NCBI GenBank assembly: GCA_023078555.1
Contig: CM041204.1
Coordinates: 654,923-718,922 of the forward strand
DNA from: Ulva prolifera
Taxonomy: Eukaryota > Chlorophyta > Ulvophyceae > Ulvales > Ulvaceae
Length of the DNA stretch: 64,000 nucleotides
Direction: 5' to 3'
Positions 24,382 through 36,269 of this stretch are shown one piece after another (position 1 is the stretch's first letter; each line of letters begins with the position of its first letter). Made by a program: the position numbers and the translations under genes. The notes beneath the pieces are model-generated. The model was not told where the DNA came from, made no database searches, and was given only the letters and a program-made list of their open reading frames with translations.

Positions 24382-24404
24382 GGGGGGGGGGGGGGGGGGG
24401 GGGG
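24382..24404. repeat. poly-G tract of 23
   Basis: Twenty-three G on the plus strand, C on the coding strand of gene E. It lies about 60-70 nt upstream of the likely acceptor of the 23729-24319 exon, so it is probably intronic or 5'-untranslated, but no donor is seen beside it. Confidence 0.85.
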
Positions 24405-27400
24405 ATTGATGTGGACCTCTTTTATGACCCTGCCACATGTGCACCCGCCAGCGGCTTGATGGGCACGGTGGGGGAGGGAGGTGGGGCTGAGACACCAGAC
24501 AAGCCCTCATCAGGCCCCGCTGCTATGGCAGTGCACTTGCTGGGGGCACTGTCGCCCTGGAGGCTGTGTGCAGCCAGTTGAGGCTGTGGCACAGTCATCA
24601 TGCCACATGGACCTGGGCAGTCAGCTGTGGGTGCCGCATGCATATCGGCGATCCTGCTCAAACAGACCCAGAACAGCTGGCTAGTCTGTTGCTGCGGTGT
24701 ATGAGGACAGGTGGATGTGGTGGGCCAGGAAGGCAAACACTTGGCTCAGCGGAATCGAGCGTGTCACGGCATGCTCAAGGTGGAAGGTTGAACCTGTGAA
24801 GATGGTACCGACGCATAGCTGTGGAACCAACATATGTGAACTGGGCGAGCGCCCCCATGGTTTGAGACCTAACCATTTGTATGGGGAACACCCCAAGCCA
24901 GATCAGCCAGACTTGCAGTAGTCGCGAGAAAGGCACTGAGGAAGCAGCAGCAACGGCCTGTGCTCATGTTTGTGAGCCTGAGGTGCCTGGTGCAGCAGAA
25001 TGATTTGCTCAACAACAGTGAGGCCTGCTAGATGTGTGTCAGGTGAAATGACATTGCTGCGTAGTCATGCGCATCAGCAGCCCTTGTGAAGGTCCTGTGG
25101 ATCACAGGTGATACATGAAGGTGTGCCAGAGACGCGATAGCCGCTCCAACAGGCCCCGGAGCCGATTTCTGGCAGCAAGGTTGCGATGCGGAGGATTTGG
25201 CTGGCTGTGAGTGCGGCTGAGCGCGCTTGGGAGCGCAGCCTAGAACAATCGAACTATTGCCAGAGCCGACGATATTGCCTTGAGGAAGCAGCCAGACCTA
25301 GCGAATAAACACGTAAGATGACAATATCGTGGCTGGCACAATTTCCAGGCTGTCGTGCTATCATCGGCTGTTCTCGGATTGATGTGAGACGCATGTTTTC
25401 TCGCAGCGCAGGCCTGGGGACCGGAAGCAACCAGGATGAGCACATAAACGTGAGAAAGAGCTCAAGTGTATCATATTTGAAAAGACTCGTACCCTGGGTG
25501 ATGCATCAAAGACATCAGCCGGCCGGAAGCAGTAGAACAGGTTGTGAGCCATCGCCAATTGTGTTTACCTTCCGCAGCCCACGCACCGCTCGCGCTACAG
25601 GCGATCCTCAAGAAGAATCAGATCATCTAAGAGGCAGATGCAATGTTCTAGATTACCTGTAGACCGAACAGGTGGGTCCCGTGAAGCAATACTTCATCTC
25701 GTGCAAAAACCATGCCATCCCCATGGCAGCCACGCCTTTGTAAAACTGAGAGCACCTAAAATCAGCGAGATCCGCTACATGAGTCCCTCAACTGAGGTCG
25801 GAGTGTTGCGCGACGCGCCACTTGTCCACGGCCTGTTTTTGAATCGGAGAGCATGATATTGCGCGCTTCATCCCGCATCACTTATATCAGAGGCATGCAT
25901 ACACCCATAATCTGTGACACACTCCACTACACTAATCGCACGTACAACAACACGATGCTTTGACAACGTGCGCTAAACGCCGCAAGCGTGGCTTGCAGCT
26001 ACGCACCTGCCCGCTACTGACACGCCAGCTGCCTCCACAAGCAAACTAGCGCCCTCTCGCCGCGGGGCGCCACATGCAACAGCGCTCAAGGCACGTTCGA
26101 ACTGCACGCATGCGACTGACACATGCTGTCGCACCATACATGTCTACTGTATCAAGGGCATGCATCATGCGGCTTCAGAGTCAGTTGAGTATGTGGCTGC
26201 TGTTCGACTACAACTGCGTGTACCAAGAAGCACCGCTGCACGTCGTGCAAACAGCATGCGCTATGTGCGGTCACAATCTTACGTTTGGGCAGTTGATGCA
26301 AGGTGTAGTGCCAGCAACGTGCTAGGCCGCATGAGGTGTGAACAGAAGCTTCGGACTGGAGCACCTGGAAAAGCTCTACAAGATGAACTGAAGCTCGAGA
26401 CCTGGTCTGGTCTTCCCGTCAGCAGCACGGCAGGCTCAGTCATGGCCATGTATGCTCCAGTGCACAACATGAACTTGATCCGAATTCTGAACTGAGTGTT
26501 GCCAGATGTACACTTTGTTATGGCTGTTGCAGAACAGGTATGTGCATTCCATACTATGTCTCCCCTGTGGACCCACAAGCCATGATCCGACAACGTTGCA
26601 TGGTCAGGCCTAGTCTGCAAGCCAGCAAGCAAATCAATATCTGCCAGCAAGCAGCAGATTTGAAACACAAGGCCTCTTCTGGGCCAATCAGCAAAGCATA
26701 CGGTGAGGTAAAGTACAGTACAGTAAATCTCAATTTACTGAGCCGTATCCTATTGGGCATTGACGACTCTGAGTTAATGGGACCACATACGCTGTGCGGT
26801 GATGTGTGGTCCCGTTCAAACCGTGAGGTGAGGTCTGCAGCTCAGGAGGTCTACAGGATCAGGATTGAGCAACCAAGTCCAATGAAGGTGGTTCACCTCT
26901 TGCCAAATCGTTGGCTGCACTCCCGTCATGGCGCAGCGCCGACTGACAGATTCACAGGGACCCCCAAACAGGCGGAGGCCTGCTGGGCTGTACACACGTT
27001 TGAGAGGTGGGCATCGGTGCTGCGATTGGGCAACTGGGCAGTGGGCCAGTGGCGAGGCCGGTGAATTTGTTTGATGCCTTGCCTCTCCAATATACCTCTC
27101 AAGCCTACAATGACCCAGGTACAGCTTCAGGGCGGCCATGCAATTGGGCGGCCATGCAATTGGCCAGCTGCCGTGCAGCCATACATACACCAGAGCCTGA
27201 TGTGACCCAGTCACAAGGTCAGAATACTGACACAGCAAAGACACAAGTGTGGGCAGGGGCATGCGCAGGGCCTTGTTCAGTTGCAACCCATGGGGTCGGG
27301 TCATATAGGGTCGCTCGCTGAGGCCCCGCAGGGCAGAGCCATCCACTGCTGCAGAGCCCCCACCAGCGCCCTGTACTCAAGTAACAACATCTCCATTGCA

Positions 27401-29524
27401 TGGGCCATTGCATGGCAGAGCACCGGAGTCCTGTGGGGCTCTGACTGCTATGGACCCATATTGCCTGCACGTGCTCTCACTTCCATGCATGCAGCGCTGC
27501 ACGCCAAGCTTGACTGTAGTACCTGTGTCTGGCGAAGTTCCTGATCTCTTCCTTCCGTCCACATGCACTAGTCGATTACATCTAGTGCAGTCTGCCATGC
27601 AACCGATCTGTCCCTCTGCTGGTGATACAGGTGCATGCCTGTGGGCGGACATCCTCTGAGCGCATTCATTAGTGTATGATGCAGGCCTGGCTGCATTTTC
27701 AAGGGCGTCCACAGCCCTTCCAGCCAAACTTGTCTTGCCGCAGCCCAGTACATGCATGCACTGGGTGTCACGTGCAATGCAGATGTGTGCTTGGTATCTG
27801 AGGAGAGAATCCAACAGGTAGGGTCCCCTGTTCTGTCATGCGCAAACTGGCAGGCCAGTGTCTGTTATGGACCTCCAGGTTCCACTCTCGGTCTCACCAA
27901 AGGGCCTCAGCGAATTCCCACTGGCCGGGCCAACCCTGAAGTGTTCATATTTGTATACAACCGCTGTATAGTAGAATTGGAGAGGTACATCAAGCATCTG
28001 TCCTGGACCACTGCTGCACTAGGAGTGCACCGAAAGCACCGCCAGGCCGGGTGACACACTCGGCCGCGCGGCAGTACACAGCTATCAGAGTGTGATCGCA
28101 CACGTGTGGCTATGCATGAGTATGCTACAATGGTCATATCTGGCTGGCTGGTGGTTTGCCCCGTGAGCAGCTCCAGTTAGGGTGCGGTCCAGTGCTAGCA
28201 CTCATGATCCCGTACACCCGCCCTCATGAGACACACTTTGCTGTGACACAGGAGATTGGCAGCGCCCGTCACGCATTCGGATTGCAGGGTCTACGGCTGC
28301 ATGCAGTGCTCAGAGCAGGTGAGAATGCCTCCCGCAGCAGAGGTGCATGGAAGCGACCACCCGGCCGCGCGATCGTTTCGGTAATGTGTTGTGAATAGAC
28401 AGTACACGTTCACTGCGCCTTACTTCAACTTGCAACACATGATGACATGGCAAACTGTTTGTGCAACCCTCTAGATGCAGTGCACCCTGGAGTGTACACA
28501 TCTCGAAGAGCTGGCTGATTGAGAATTGTGCTGACATAGATGCCATGACCTGCGACACCATTGGCAAGGTCAGCAGTCATCATGCCATGTTGGGTGCATG
28601 AAGCCGTCTGCTCACGCTGTGCAGCCAACACGGCTTTACCTGGATCCCCCCATTCTGATGTAAGGAATGCCTATCGGGAGATGGTTGAATGTATCTAGAT
28701 TCAGTTGAGCAGCAGCTTCTCCGTGGGGGACTTGGCACTGTTGGTCACAGCAGCAGTGAACCGTGAACACCGCTCAGCGGAGGTGGTACGCATGATGTAG
28801 GAGACCGAAGACCGCGTCTTCCCGGTCGATCGCATGAGTATTCCACAGAAGATAGGTTGTCGGAGTGATGTGCCTATTAACACGGTGATCTGGATGATCA
28901 CCAACAATATGCTGTAGCAACCAAAGTGATGTTGCATAGATGTGAATAAGGAAAGCATATACCATCAAATTTGGGATGTCATGCATGTGAGGTGGGGGCA
29001 TATGTGGGGTCGGGGAACGCTGCTCTGTGAAAGCCGCGATCGCACACCGCACACTGCACATCACCAACCGCACAGCATATCCAGAACAAAAACTCACATT
29101 GACCTAAACTAAGCACATCTTGTTTGTCAACCTCAATCTACTCTCGACTGTCTGGGAGCCACGCTCCAGACCCACACACCATCGCAGCGTCTTGAACTAG
29201 ACGCTGGTGGCTGGAAAATCCACGTGAGAACACAGGTTCATGGTGAGTACCCATGCAGTTGGATATACAGACCTCCCCAGGTTGTCGTCGATATTCCTAG
29301 GCTAGCCAGGCAGCTCCTTCAGGCCGACCTGTTGCTCCCTCATAGCCTGCAACTGGACAGCTGAGACTGGGAGACTGTGCAGCAGGAATCACCGATGGAC
29401 AGGCGTCCATCTTCAGCCTACTGCTTACCGACGGTGTGAAACCATCGCAGCAGCACGTTTCACGTGCACTGAGGGCAGGTGAAGAGTTTCAGCAATGATC
29501 GCCATTGCTTCCCGATGGCATGGC
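24405..29524. other. Gene-poor 5.1-kb region
   Basis: Lower GC than the LRR cluster. Open frames are short and have no recognisable domain, composition bias or splice-site structure. A SINE 3' fragment on the minus strand lies at 26706-26800, and a 16-bp direct repeat (GGCGGCCATGCAATTG) occurs near 27133-27165. Single short exons could have been missed. Confidence 0.45.
26706..26800 (-). mobile_element. SINE 3' fragment (copy 4)
   Basis: The reverse complement matches the 3' half of the SINE at 12344-12615: the TATGTGGTCCC, CGTCAATGCCCAATAGGATA and GCTCAGTAAATT blocks followed by a tail of TTTAC/GTAC units. The tRNA-like head is missing, as expected for a 5'-truncated retroposed copy. Confidence 0.8.
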
Positions 29525-31107
29525 TCAGTGAGCCAGAAGGGAGAGCCATGTTGTCCAGCAGACTGCTACAAAGTTGTTATACAAGATGCGCTGCTCCGTT
29601 GGTACAAAGTAGAAGTTCAGGCCATGGGCTAGTGGCCAAATGCACCAGTTAGCAAGCAGGGTGGGCCAGACCTTCGCCTGCAAGCGCCGAAACTTGTCTA
29701 TAGCTTGCATCATTGTGGCCAGTCAACATGATCAGGGAGAACGTCTACTGACAAATTTCGTCGCGCAGCTTTTTGCACGCTGCCTGAGTCCTGTAAGTTG
29801 AGACAACCACGCCGTGTGGCAAAAACGAGGTGCTCCACAAATGGCAGCGCAGCAGCGACATACCTGCAGCTCAGCTGGAATGCCGGCGAAGTCCAGGTGG
29901 GAGGCACAGAGAAATGCGTAGAGAACGCATGTGAAGATCGGAGCATAGATGAGCTGGTCGATGGCGATCTTCTTGCCAACTGCAATAGCGCTGAGGTGAA
30001 CACGGCAGAGAACAACCCGATTCCCCGTGGAGACAGCGAATCAGAAGTAAGTTGGTGACGCAGAATAACAAGGTGATGGTTGGACATACATAGCTAGCGT
30101 AGTATTGGCAAGACCTATCCGCAGCGCATATCGATCGACACCCGGTCGGAACCTGCTTGGTCCGCACGGTCTACATAATTTCAAAACATAGGACATAGCC
30201 ATGAGCGGCACGGCAAGTCAATCAGTGTTGTATGGCTCACAATATTGCGTTGAGTGTGCTAAGTGACCGTACCAGCCTTAGCGCTCTTCGGGTCGTCGGG
30301 GTGAATTTTTGAATCGATCCAAGTCTGCAGCAGACCAGACATTCAATACACCATGCGATAATTCATAACAGTGTCAATGCAAATTTGTCTGCAAGTCGAA
30401 CAGAGGATGCGTCAAGGCAATGCACAGTGCATCACGTGTGGTGAGAACACTGAACGCGAACGCGCATCCACCGCATGCACAGCAGCTCAGAGATGGATGC
30501 AGCAGAGGCTTCTGTTGAAACAGCCTGGTGGTCGCGACGTGTGGACACGTAACGAGCGATGTCGACAGAGGGGACGTACGTAGAACGCATTGCCCGCAGG
30601 TGCGTCGATGAAGAAGCCATAGCCAGCCAGAATGAGAGTTCGGCTGAGAGCATATTCAGGCTCTGTCAGGGCCTGGGCCACCACATCGCCGATGAAAAAC
30701 CCGGTGAAGCTTGTCCAGCACTTGGTTGACAAGGGATACTTCTCGAGGTTGCGCATGTAGAATAGGACTGGCGCAGACGCCATAATGCGATCGACTAGCC
30801 CCGGTTGCGGAATGTCGATACTTTCAGCATCAGCCAACTTCGAAACCGGCACGAATCGGTCTGTGCTGCCTGTGGCAACACCTCCGACAGGGCGTGAAAG
30901 CCATTGCTGCTCCGCAGAGTCTTGAACCAATGCAATCAGATCACTCTCAGAAGCTGCAATTGACGAGACTGTTGGTGCAGTGTCAGTGCGGTCTTCTGTT
31001 AAGCCATGCTCCGAAGCGGAGCTGCGACAAGCAGAATATCCTCGTCGCGACACTGCTGAACGTGCTGTGACACCCTTGAGAGGATTGAATGCCGTGGAAT
31101 GAAGCAT
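29525..31107 (-). CDS. Mpv17/PMP22-family membrane protein
   Basis: Four minus-strand exons (30580-31107, 30273-30324, 29864-29979, 29525-29677) join in frame to 282 residues. Residues about 1-130 form a Ser/Arg-rich leader that looks like an organelle transit sequence plus a linker. The Mpv17/PMP22 domain follows: YMRNLEKYPLSTKCWTSFTG, GFFIGDVVAQ, GYGFFIDAPAGNAFY, TWIDSKIHPDDPKSAK in the 52-nt exon, the family signature GKKIAIDQLIYAPIF, then NWCIWPLAHGLNFYFVP and NNFVAVCWTTWLSLL at the C-terminus. These give the expected four hydrophobic segments. The family sits in mitochondrial inner, peroxisomal or chloroplast membranes and is linked to metabolite flux and redox balance; substrate is unknown. 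The start was chosen at 31107 because the frame upstream is not protein-like. All splice sites are GT-AG. Confidence 0.92.
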
Positions 31108-33864
31108 TGCAGCGAGGTCAGTTGGGGAAGGGATGAGGAACAGTGACGAGGTGAGCGTCCTTGGAAGGAGACAAGGCGATCGGACGGGGTGTGTTCCTGA
31201 ACCCACGCTGCAGCTGGTGCGGTCAACAAACCTACAAACCTCTATATGCTGTCGAGGCCCGAGCTGGCGAGCAACGGACAACACGCATGCTTGTCGACTG
31301 ACTGCGAGCGAGCGCTGACAATGCATTGTCGTGCCGGATAGGGGCAAGCCATTGGTAGCCACAGCCCCGTCCGAATTCGATACGCCGACATGCCTTGAGC
31401 ACTTGGCCTCGCAGCCCTGAGGCCACATAAAATAGGCAGATGGACTGGAGCTCTCGCCTCACCACATGCGGCATGGGCTACTCACTCGAAGGTGGATCTT
31501 CACGTACGCGTGGGTTTTAGTCACTCGTGATCATCCGAGACCATCTGCAGCCTCAGTTGATAGGAGACAGCAAGTGTCAACCATCAGGGCAACCACTGCC
31601 TAACCTACGCACTCTCGTACTCTTTGTTGGCTGCCATAGTGCCGAGCCGCCTATGTCCAAGCACAAGCACTGATAGTCAGTGCGAGGGTGCACCGAATCA
31701 CGACGGCGGAGCATGGAAGTGGTACATCGACACGCACGTCAGGCTCGGTCGACGCAGAAAGTGTATCAGAAACAAAGGCTCGAGTGCCTGACGTGCTCAT
31801 GTGCCACAGGCCAAGCGGCAGCCGCGTCCTGTCTGCAGTGCCCATCGTGAGCGCAGCCTCCGCTTAACACTCGCAATTCAGGATCATCATCTGGCGGCAC
31901 TGGATCAGCAGCTTCGCTGCCCAGATTGACGCAAATCTAGTTGTTGAATGATTCTGAACACCCACAAGCAAGCCTCTCGTGGTCATGGCACACCATGGAT
32001 ATCTGCAAATGCGCCATGTTGCAGCTGACCAGGCCCTGCTATCCCAGCGGTGCTAGTACCAGGCCCAGAAGCATGCGTTCATACCCTGTGCCACTGATTG
32101 GGAGCCCATACCAGGTGCTTTTTGAGACCTTGGCATCTCGCCATGGCCCTTCTGGGCCTGCTGGGCCTGCTGGGACATTCAGCATGTGCCGGGACGGCCT
32201 GAGGTAGGTACATGGAGATATGTATGCATCAGCACCACTCATGTGTCACAAGTGTCTCGTATATTCCACCGCTCTGGCAGTGATATGATGCCACTTGTGT
32301 GTGAGTCCAAGTCTGCGCTGTGAAAGTATCTAATGGTGACACTGTGCATATCTTGGAGATTGTGCCCTGCAAAAAGGCATTCCAGCATCTCCACCAGACG
32401 CCATTCGCAGCTGTGGCGGTCAGGCACGATCAAGGCTCCACTGTTATATGATACTGCCAATTAATTTGATGTTTGCACACTGCAGATGTGAGGATGCTGC
32501 CAAGTAAAGTCGAATTAACATTATGCCACTGCAGACAGTGCATCTGCATCCAGAAGTATGATCTGTAGTCCAAGGAGCGTTGGCAGTATCTGGTTGGAAC
32601 TAGATAGACGTGCACTGAGATCTCTGAGATACCGAGGAACACGCTCGTCACTTGGAGCTGAATGTGCCATCTGTGCCTAATGAGCACAGCGCAGCACAAA
32701 AGGCAGGCCTGATGTATGGAGCGGAGTCTCTTTTGTGTACCCAATCAAGTCTCCTTTGTACAAGCAATTGACCACATTGCAACGCACACGATCCAATGAC
32801 ATTCGACTGTGCTCTGTTGACACACGTGGCTAGATCATGTAGGTCCACATCCGCAAATCTCTGGTGCCCTGGCAGTCATTGAATCAGCATACCCGATCTT
32901 GCTGGGGGGCGTGCAGAATGTCATGTTGTGCTTCATAACAATTCTCGGGCCCCGGGCCATGCAATGCCATTGCACTGCGATGCAACGAGGACACCAGCGC
33001 CAATGAACAAGGACCATGCAGGTCGCTTTCTTCACTGCATTGCTTTCGACAAAGTTCACGTGTCATTGGCGCTAGACATGTTTAAGGAGCTTCGGTAGTA
33101 GCATTGCAGTTGGAAGGTGCCCCTTCCAGCAACTGCAGCACCTTCACCACATCACACCACAGCTTACAAGATACCCGATCCACTAAGCCTTTTGCAGCTG
33201 TGGCCACAGTCAACATCCTGTTCGCATCAGGGTCGGAAACATCGACTGCGAGGCACATCCACGTGCCATGTCGATATTTGCATTCCGATCACCACTTCAG
33301 CATTGCAATGCTGAAAGCTATTGTTGTGGACGATGTATCAGCAACAAATCAAAGGCTGAGGCCATGGCACCTGCCTTTGCTGTCTTTTCAATTGAGCAAT
33401 GTCTGCAGAGCTTCATGCATAATTGCAGGGCTAAAGCATGCTGCAGGCAAGCATATCCACAGGTGCTGAGCAGAACATGCATTCCACATGCCGGTCTATA
33501 TCGCCTGGTTCAGGCACTGCCAGATACACCTCCAGCTCCCAAGGCTACGCATCGGTGTTCCTTCGCTCCTGTCCATGGACACGACGAAGCAACCAACACA
33601 GCTGGTGTGATGCATGGACATGCCGACACAGTGATCAGATTGTGTGTCCTTCTGCCCATACTTGCTTCCCAATCGGGCAAGGCTTGTCAGCAAAGCCGGC
33701 TAAACTCTGCGCAAAGCTGCTCGTTGGGAATGGAGCGACTCAAGCAGGAGTCACGGAGGAGGACCTGTGTGCCGGTTGCTGTGGGCGCTCCACTGCACTG
33801 TTGGCTGGAAGACGTCAAGGGCTGCGTGACTGGGATGAAATCTCTGCTCTGAAGGAGAGAAATA
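31108..33864. other. Intergenic region between the Mpv17-family and mS23 genes
   Basis: About 2.75 kb containing the promoter of the Mpv17-family gene and the 3' flank of mS23, both on the minus strand. No ORF here shows conserved motifs and I see no repeat or RNA gene. Confidence 0.45.
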
Positions 33865-34728
33865 TCACTTGTACTTCTGGTGCTCCTCGTAAGCTGCAGC
33901 CAGCTCATGTTCTTCCTGTTCCTGAATCGTCGCAATGACAGAATACTTGGGCAACACATGGCCCGCTTGCCTGCACGGGTTCAAGGAAGAGTGATCACGC
34001 CGTCCACGTTGGACGAATATAATAGGCACAGGCAGGATAATACAACCCATATGTTTGCACGCCTGAAGCAGGCAGCGGTTGCAGAGCTCGACAGGACCGC
34101 AGCGAGGCGCAGAACCGCGCTGGCTACTTCAACATCACATAGTAACGCACTTGAGGAGCTCCTGCTTATGCATAGCCATTTCCTGTTCTGTATCTCTGTA
34201 CGCTGCCTCCTTCGTCATGCCTTGCTGCATCAGTTCATGCTGCCTGAGGGCAAACCGCTTCGCGAATGGAGGCTCGAAACTATTCAGGTTGTATGGGATG
34301 TTCTTCAGCTCTGGACTCCGGCGATAGACATCCCACATCAGCCTTTCCTCAGGCCAGATCATTCGAGGCTTCTTGCGTTCATAAACACTCCACTCTGTGA
34401 CACTGGAGGTGCCATCCTGTGCTGCCTGTTGCCTGTGGAAGGCCTGTGCTATGCGATGCTTCTTCTTCGCCTGCTTCCATGTCTGCTCCGTTGCGATAGT
34501 GTTTCCCTTGGGTGGTGGATATCTGTACGAGTCCGGCCCAGGTTGTTTCTCGGGCTTCGTCGCCGCAGGCACGCCAAGTACATGGCATTGCACTGTGTGG
34601 TGAATGTGGAAAGCGCACAGCAGTACGGTAACATCTTTATCGGTCAAGCTGTTCAACGGATCTTGCCCAGCTCTTCGTCGCAAAGTCTGGGCCAAGCCAT
34701 ACATGCGGGTCACCTTGCCCCAAGTCAT
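33865..34728 (-). CDS. MRPS23: Mitochondrial small-subunit ribosomal protein mS23
   Basis: Two minus-strand exons (34151-34728 and 33865-33970) join in phase to 227 residues; an in-frame ATG at 34740 would add four. The N-terminus is basic (KVTRMYGLAQTLRRRAG), fitting mitochondrial import. The core RMIWPEERLMWDVYRRSPEL, NLNSFEPPFAKRFALR and HELMQQGMTKEAAY follows the order of plant mS23 (a Pro-Glu-Asp box, then GFNPPPARxFxxRxLELMEQG, from memory of the family). The last exon is a charged helix ending EQEEHELAAAYEEHQKYK. Role: structural component of the mitoribosomal small subunit. A middle stretch (residues about 20-55) is unlike the family and may hide another in-frame intron. It lies head to head with the gene at 35288. 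Confidence 0.82.
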
Positions 34729-34740
34729 TGCGATGAGCAC

Positions 34741-35287
34741 CGACCAGAGACTCGCTTTGCAGCCGGTGTGTCAAGCTAGCAGACTGCACATATTTTGTTT
34801 GCCCTGGGTGAAATCAAATCCATTCGTCACACGTAGCGCACGCGTACACATACAAGGCGCTACACCGGGTCCGCTACCTCGGTGCTACCATAATTCTTTG
34901 ATTGCGACTCAGCACAAACACGACGTCCAGAGTTCCAAGGGGTCTCTCTTGCGGGTGGGCTAAAAAAAGCATGCTCTACAGATTCCTATCGATAGGCCTG
35001 AGCCGCGGTCGATGTCGCCCACGCCACTGATGCTGCGTAGGCAGGAAACTCCATGTCGCAGCAAACACGTTGCCACGAAATGTACTTCGATGTTGGGCTC
35101 CCAAGAACACCTCATCCACGACCGGCTGATTAGATTTCACACAAGTCCACACATATCGAGACGCGTGCGTTCAAAGTTTTCAAGCCTATATCAGCAAAAC
35201 TTGGTGTAGCAAGGTCTGAAAGTGCTCGACATGCACACGGAACTGGGGATTACAGCTTAGCAAGACTCCGCAACACTACATAGCAAC
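34741..35287. promoter_or_regulatory. Probable bidirectional promoter region
   Basis: About 550 bp separate the divergent start codons of mS23 (minus) and the gene at 35288 (plus). Both promoters must lie here. I see no clear TATA box at a fixed distance and name no factor site. Confidence 0.45.
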
Positions 35288-36102
35288 ATGGCTGAATTCT
35301 CGCCACGCATCAGCACCTCAAAGCCAGCGGCTCCTCGCAACAAAGAGCTGGATCCTGCCTTCCGCTACCAAATAGCGATCGTATGTGCTCTCACAGCATC
35401 ACAGTCGGCCACTTCGACGTCAATAGCTCAAGCTGTCTTGTTCTGTGCAGGTGTTGCAACTATGTGAAGAATGTGTCACGGGCTGGGAGACGGAATATAA
35501 AGACCAGCTGGTTTGCTCAATGAAAAGAATCAAGGTAAATCAGTAGACTGAAACGTTTGAAAACATACACTCTAGACAATGTGATGTCATGTTTTGATGA
35601 GAAGGCTGTGGTGCAGCTCGCAGCCAGGTTCTGGGACCACTTGAGTGACAAGGACAGAATATGCATTGCAAACGACGAATCCATCAGCATGGCTCAGGCC
35701 GATGTTGAAATGGAAATGGCGAAGTGGGTTTCTCCGTCGTTTCCACTGCCTTGCAAGCCGTGGGGCAAACTTCTGCTGGGATTGCTTTCGTTTGCTGATA
35801 AAATTCATGTGTGGTAGTACTGCAGAGTCAGATACAAGGCTGACATCCTTGCACGGAAGCGCAAATGGGCTTGGTGGCGTACAGAAAAGTACATGAAAAA
35901 GTGGCTGGGCTTGCTGCAAACTGCTTCTCAGCTTGAATTCAGCTTCCAAGGTCTGTGTCGGCAGGTTATGCACGAGCAGGTGCAGTGTCTTTCTGCCACT
36001 GCTACATCCGAGAATCCTGTACCTTCTCCATTGGTGACTGTGCTGTTACAACATGGTTACGAACCATGCCAGATGTCTGTGAATGTGAAGACTGTACTTT
36101 GA
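35288..36102 (+). CDS. Unrecognised small protein, four exons
   Basis: Exons 35288-35380, 35451-35534, 35602-35723 and 35826-36102 join in frame to 191 residues with GT-AG introns of about 70-100 nt. The first 31 codons begin MAEFSPRISTSKPAAP. The middle is helical and charged (CEECVTGWETEYKDQL, RFWDHLSDKDRICIAND, MAQADVEMEMAK). The fourth exon is strongly basic at first (ADILARKRKWAWWRTEKYMK) and less structured afterwards, so the gene may in fact splice out before 36102. I recognise no family; a ciliary or organellar structural protein is possible but only a guess. Its close divergent pairing with mS23 suggests constitutive expression. Confidence 0.6.
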
Positions 36103-36269
36103 GCTCCTGAGCTGCCTTTTCAATGGGGCACACCTCTGGCACATCAACATGCTTGACTTCTCATTGCGGGCTAGACAGTTGCTACAGTTGGTCATGAAAG
36201 GATGCGATGATGTAGGAGTCCAACCTCATCGCAACCAAGCTCCTGAGTGATGCTGGACTCCAAGTCCGA

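Noticed and set aside
28774-29097. 107-residue minus-strand frame with hydrophobic stretch
   Set aside because: No paralogue, no motif and no splice context; one short frame in AT-richer DNA is expected by chance.
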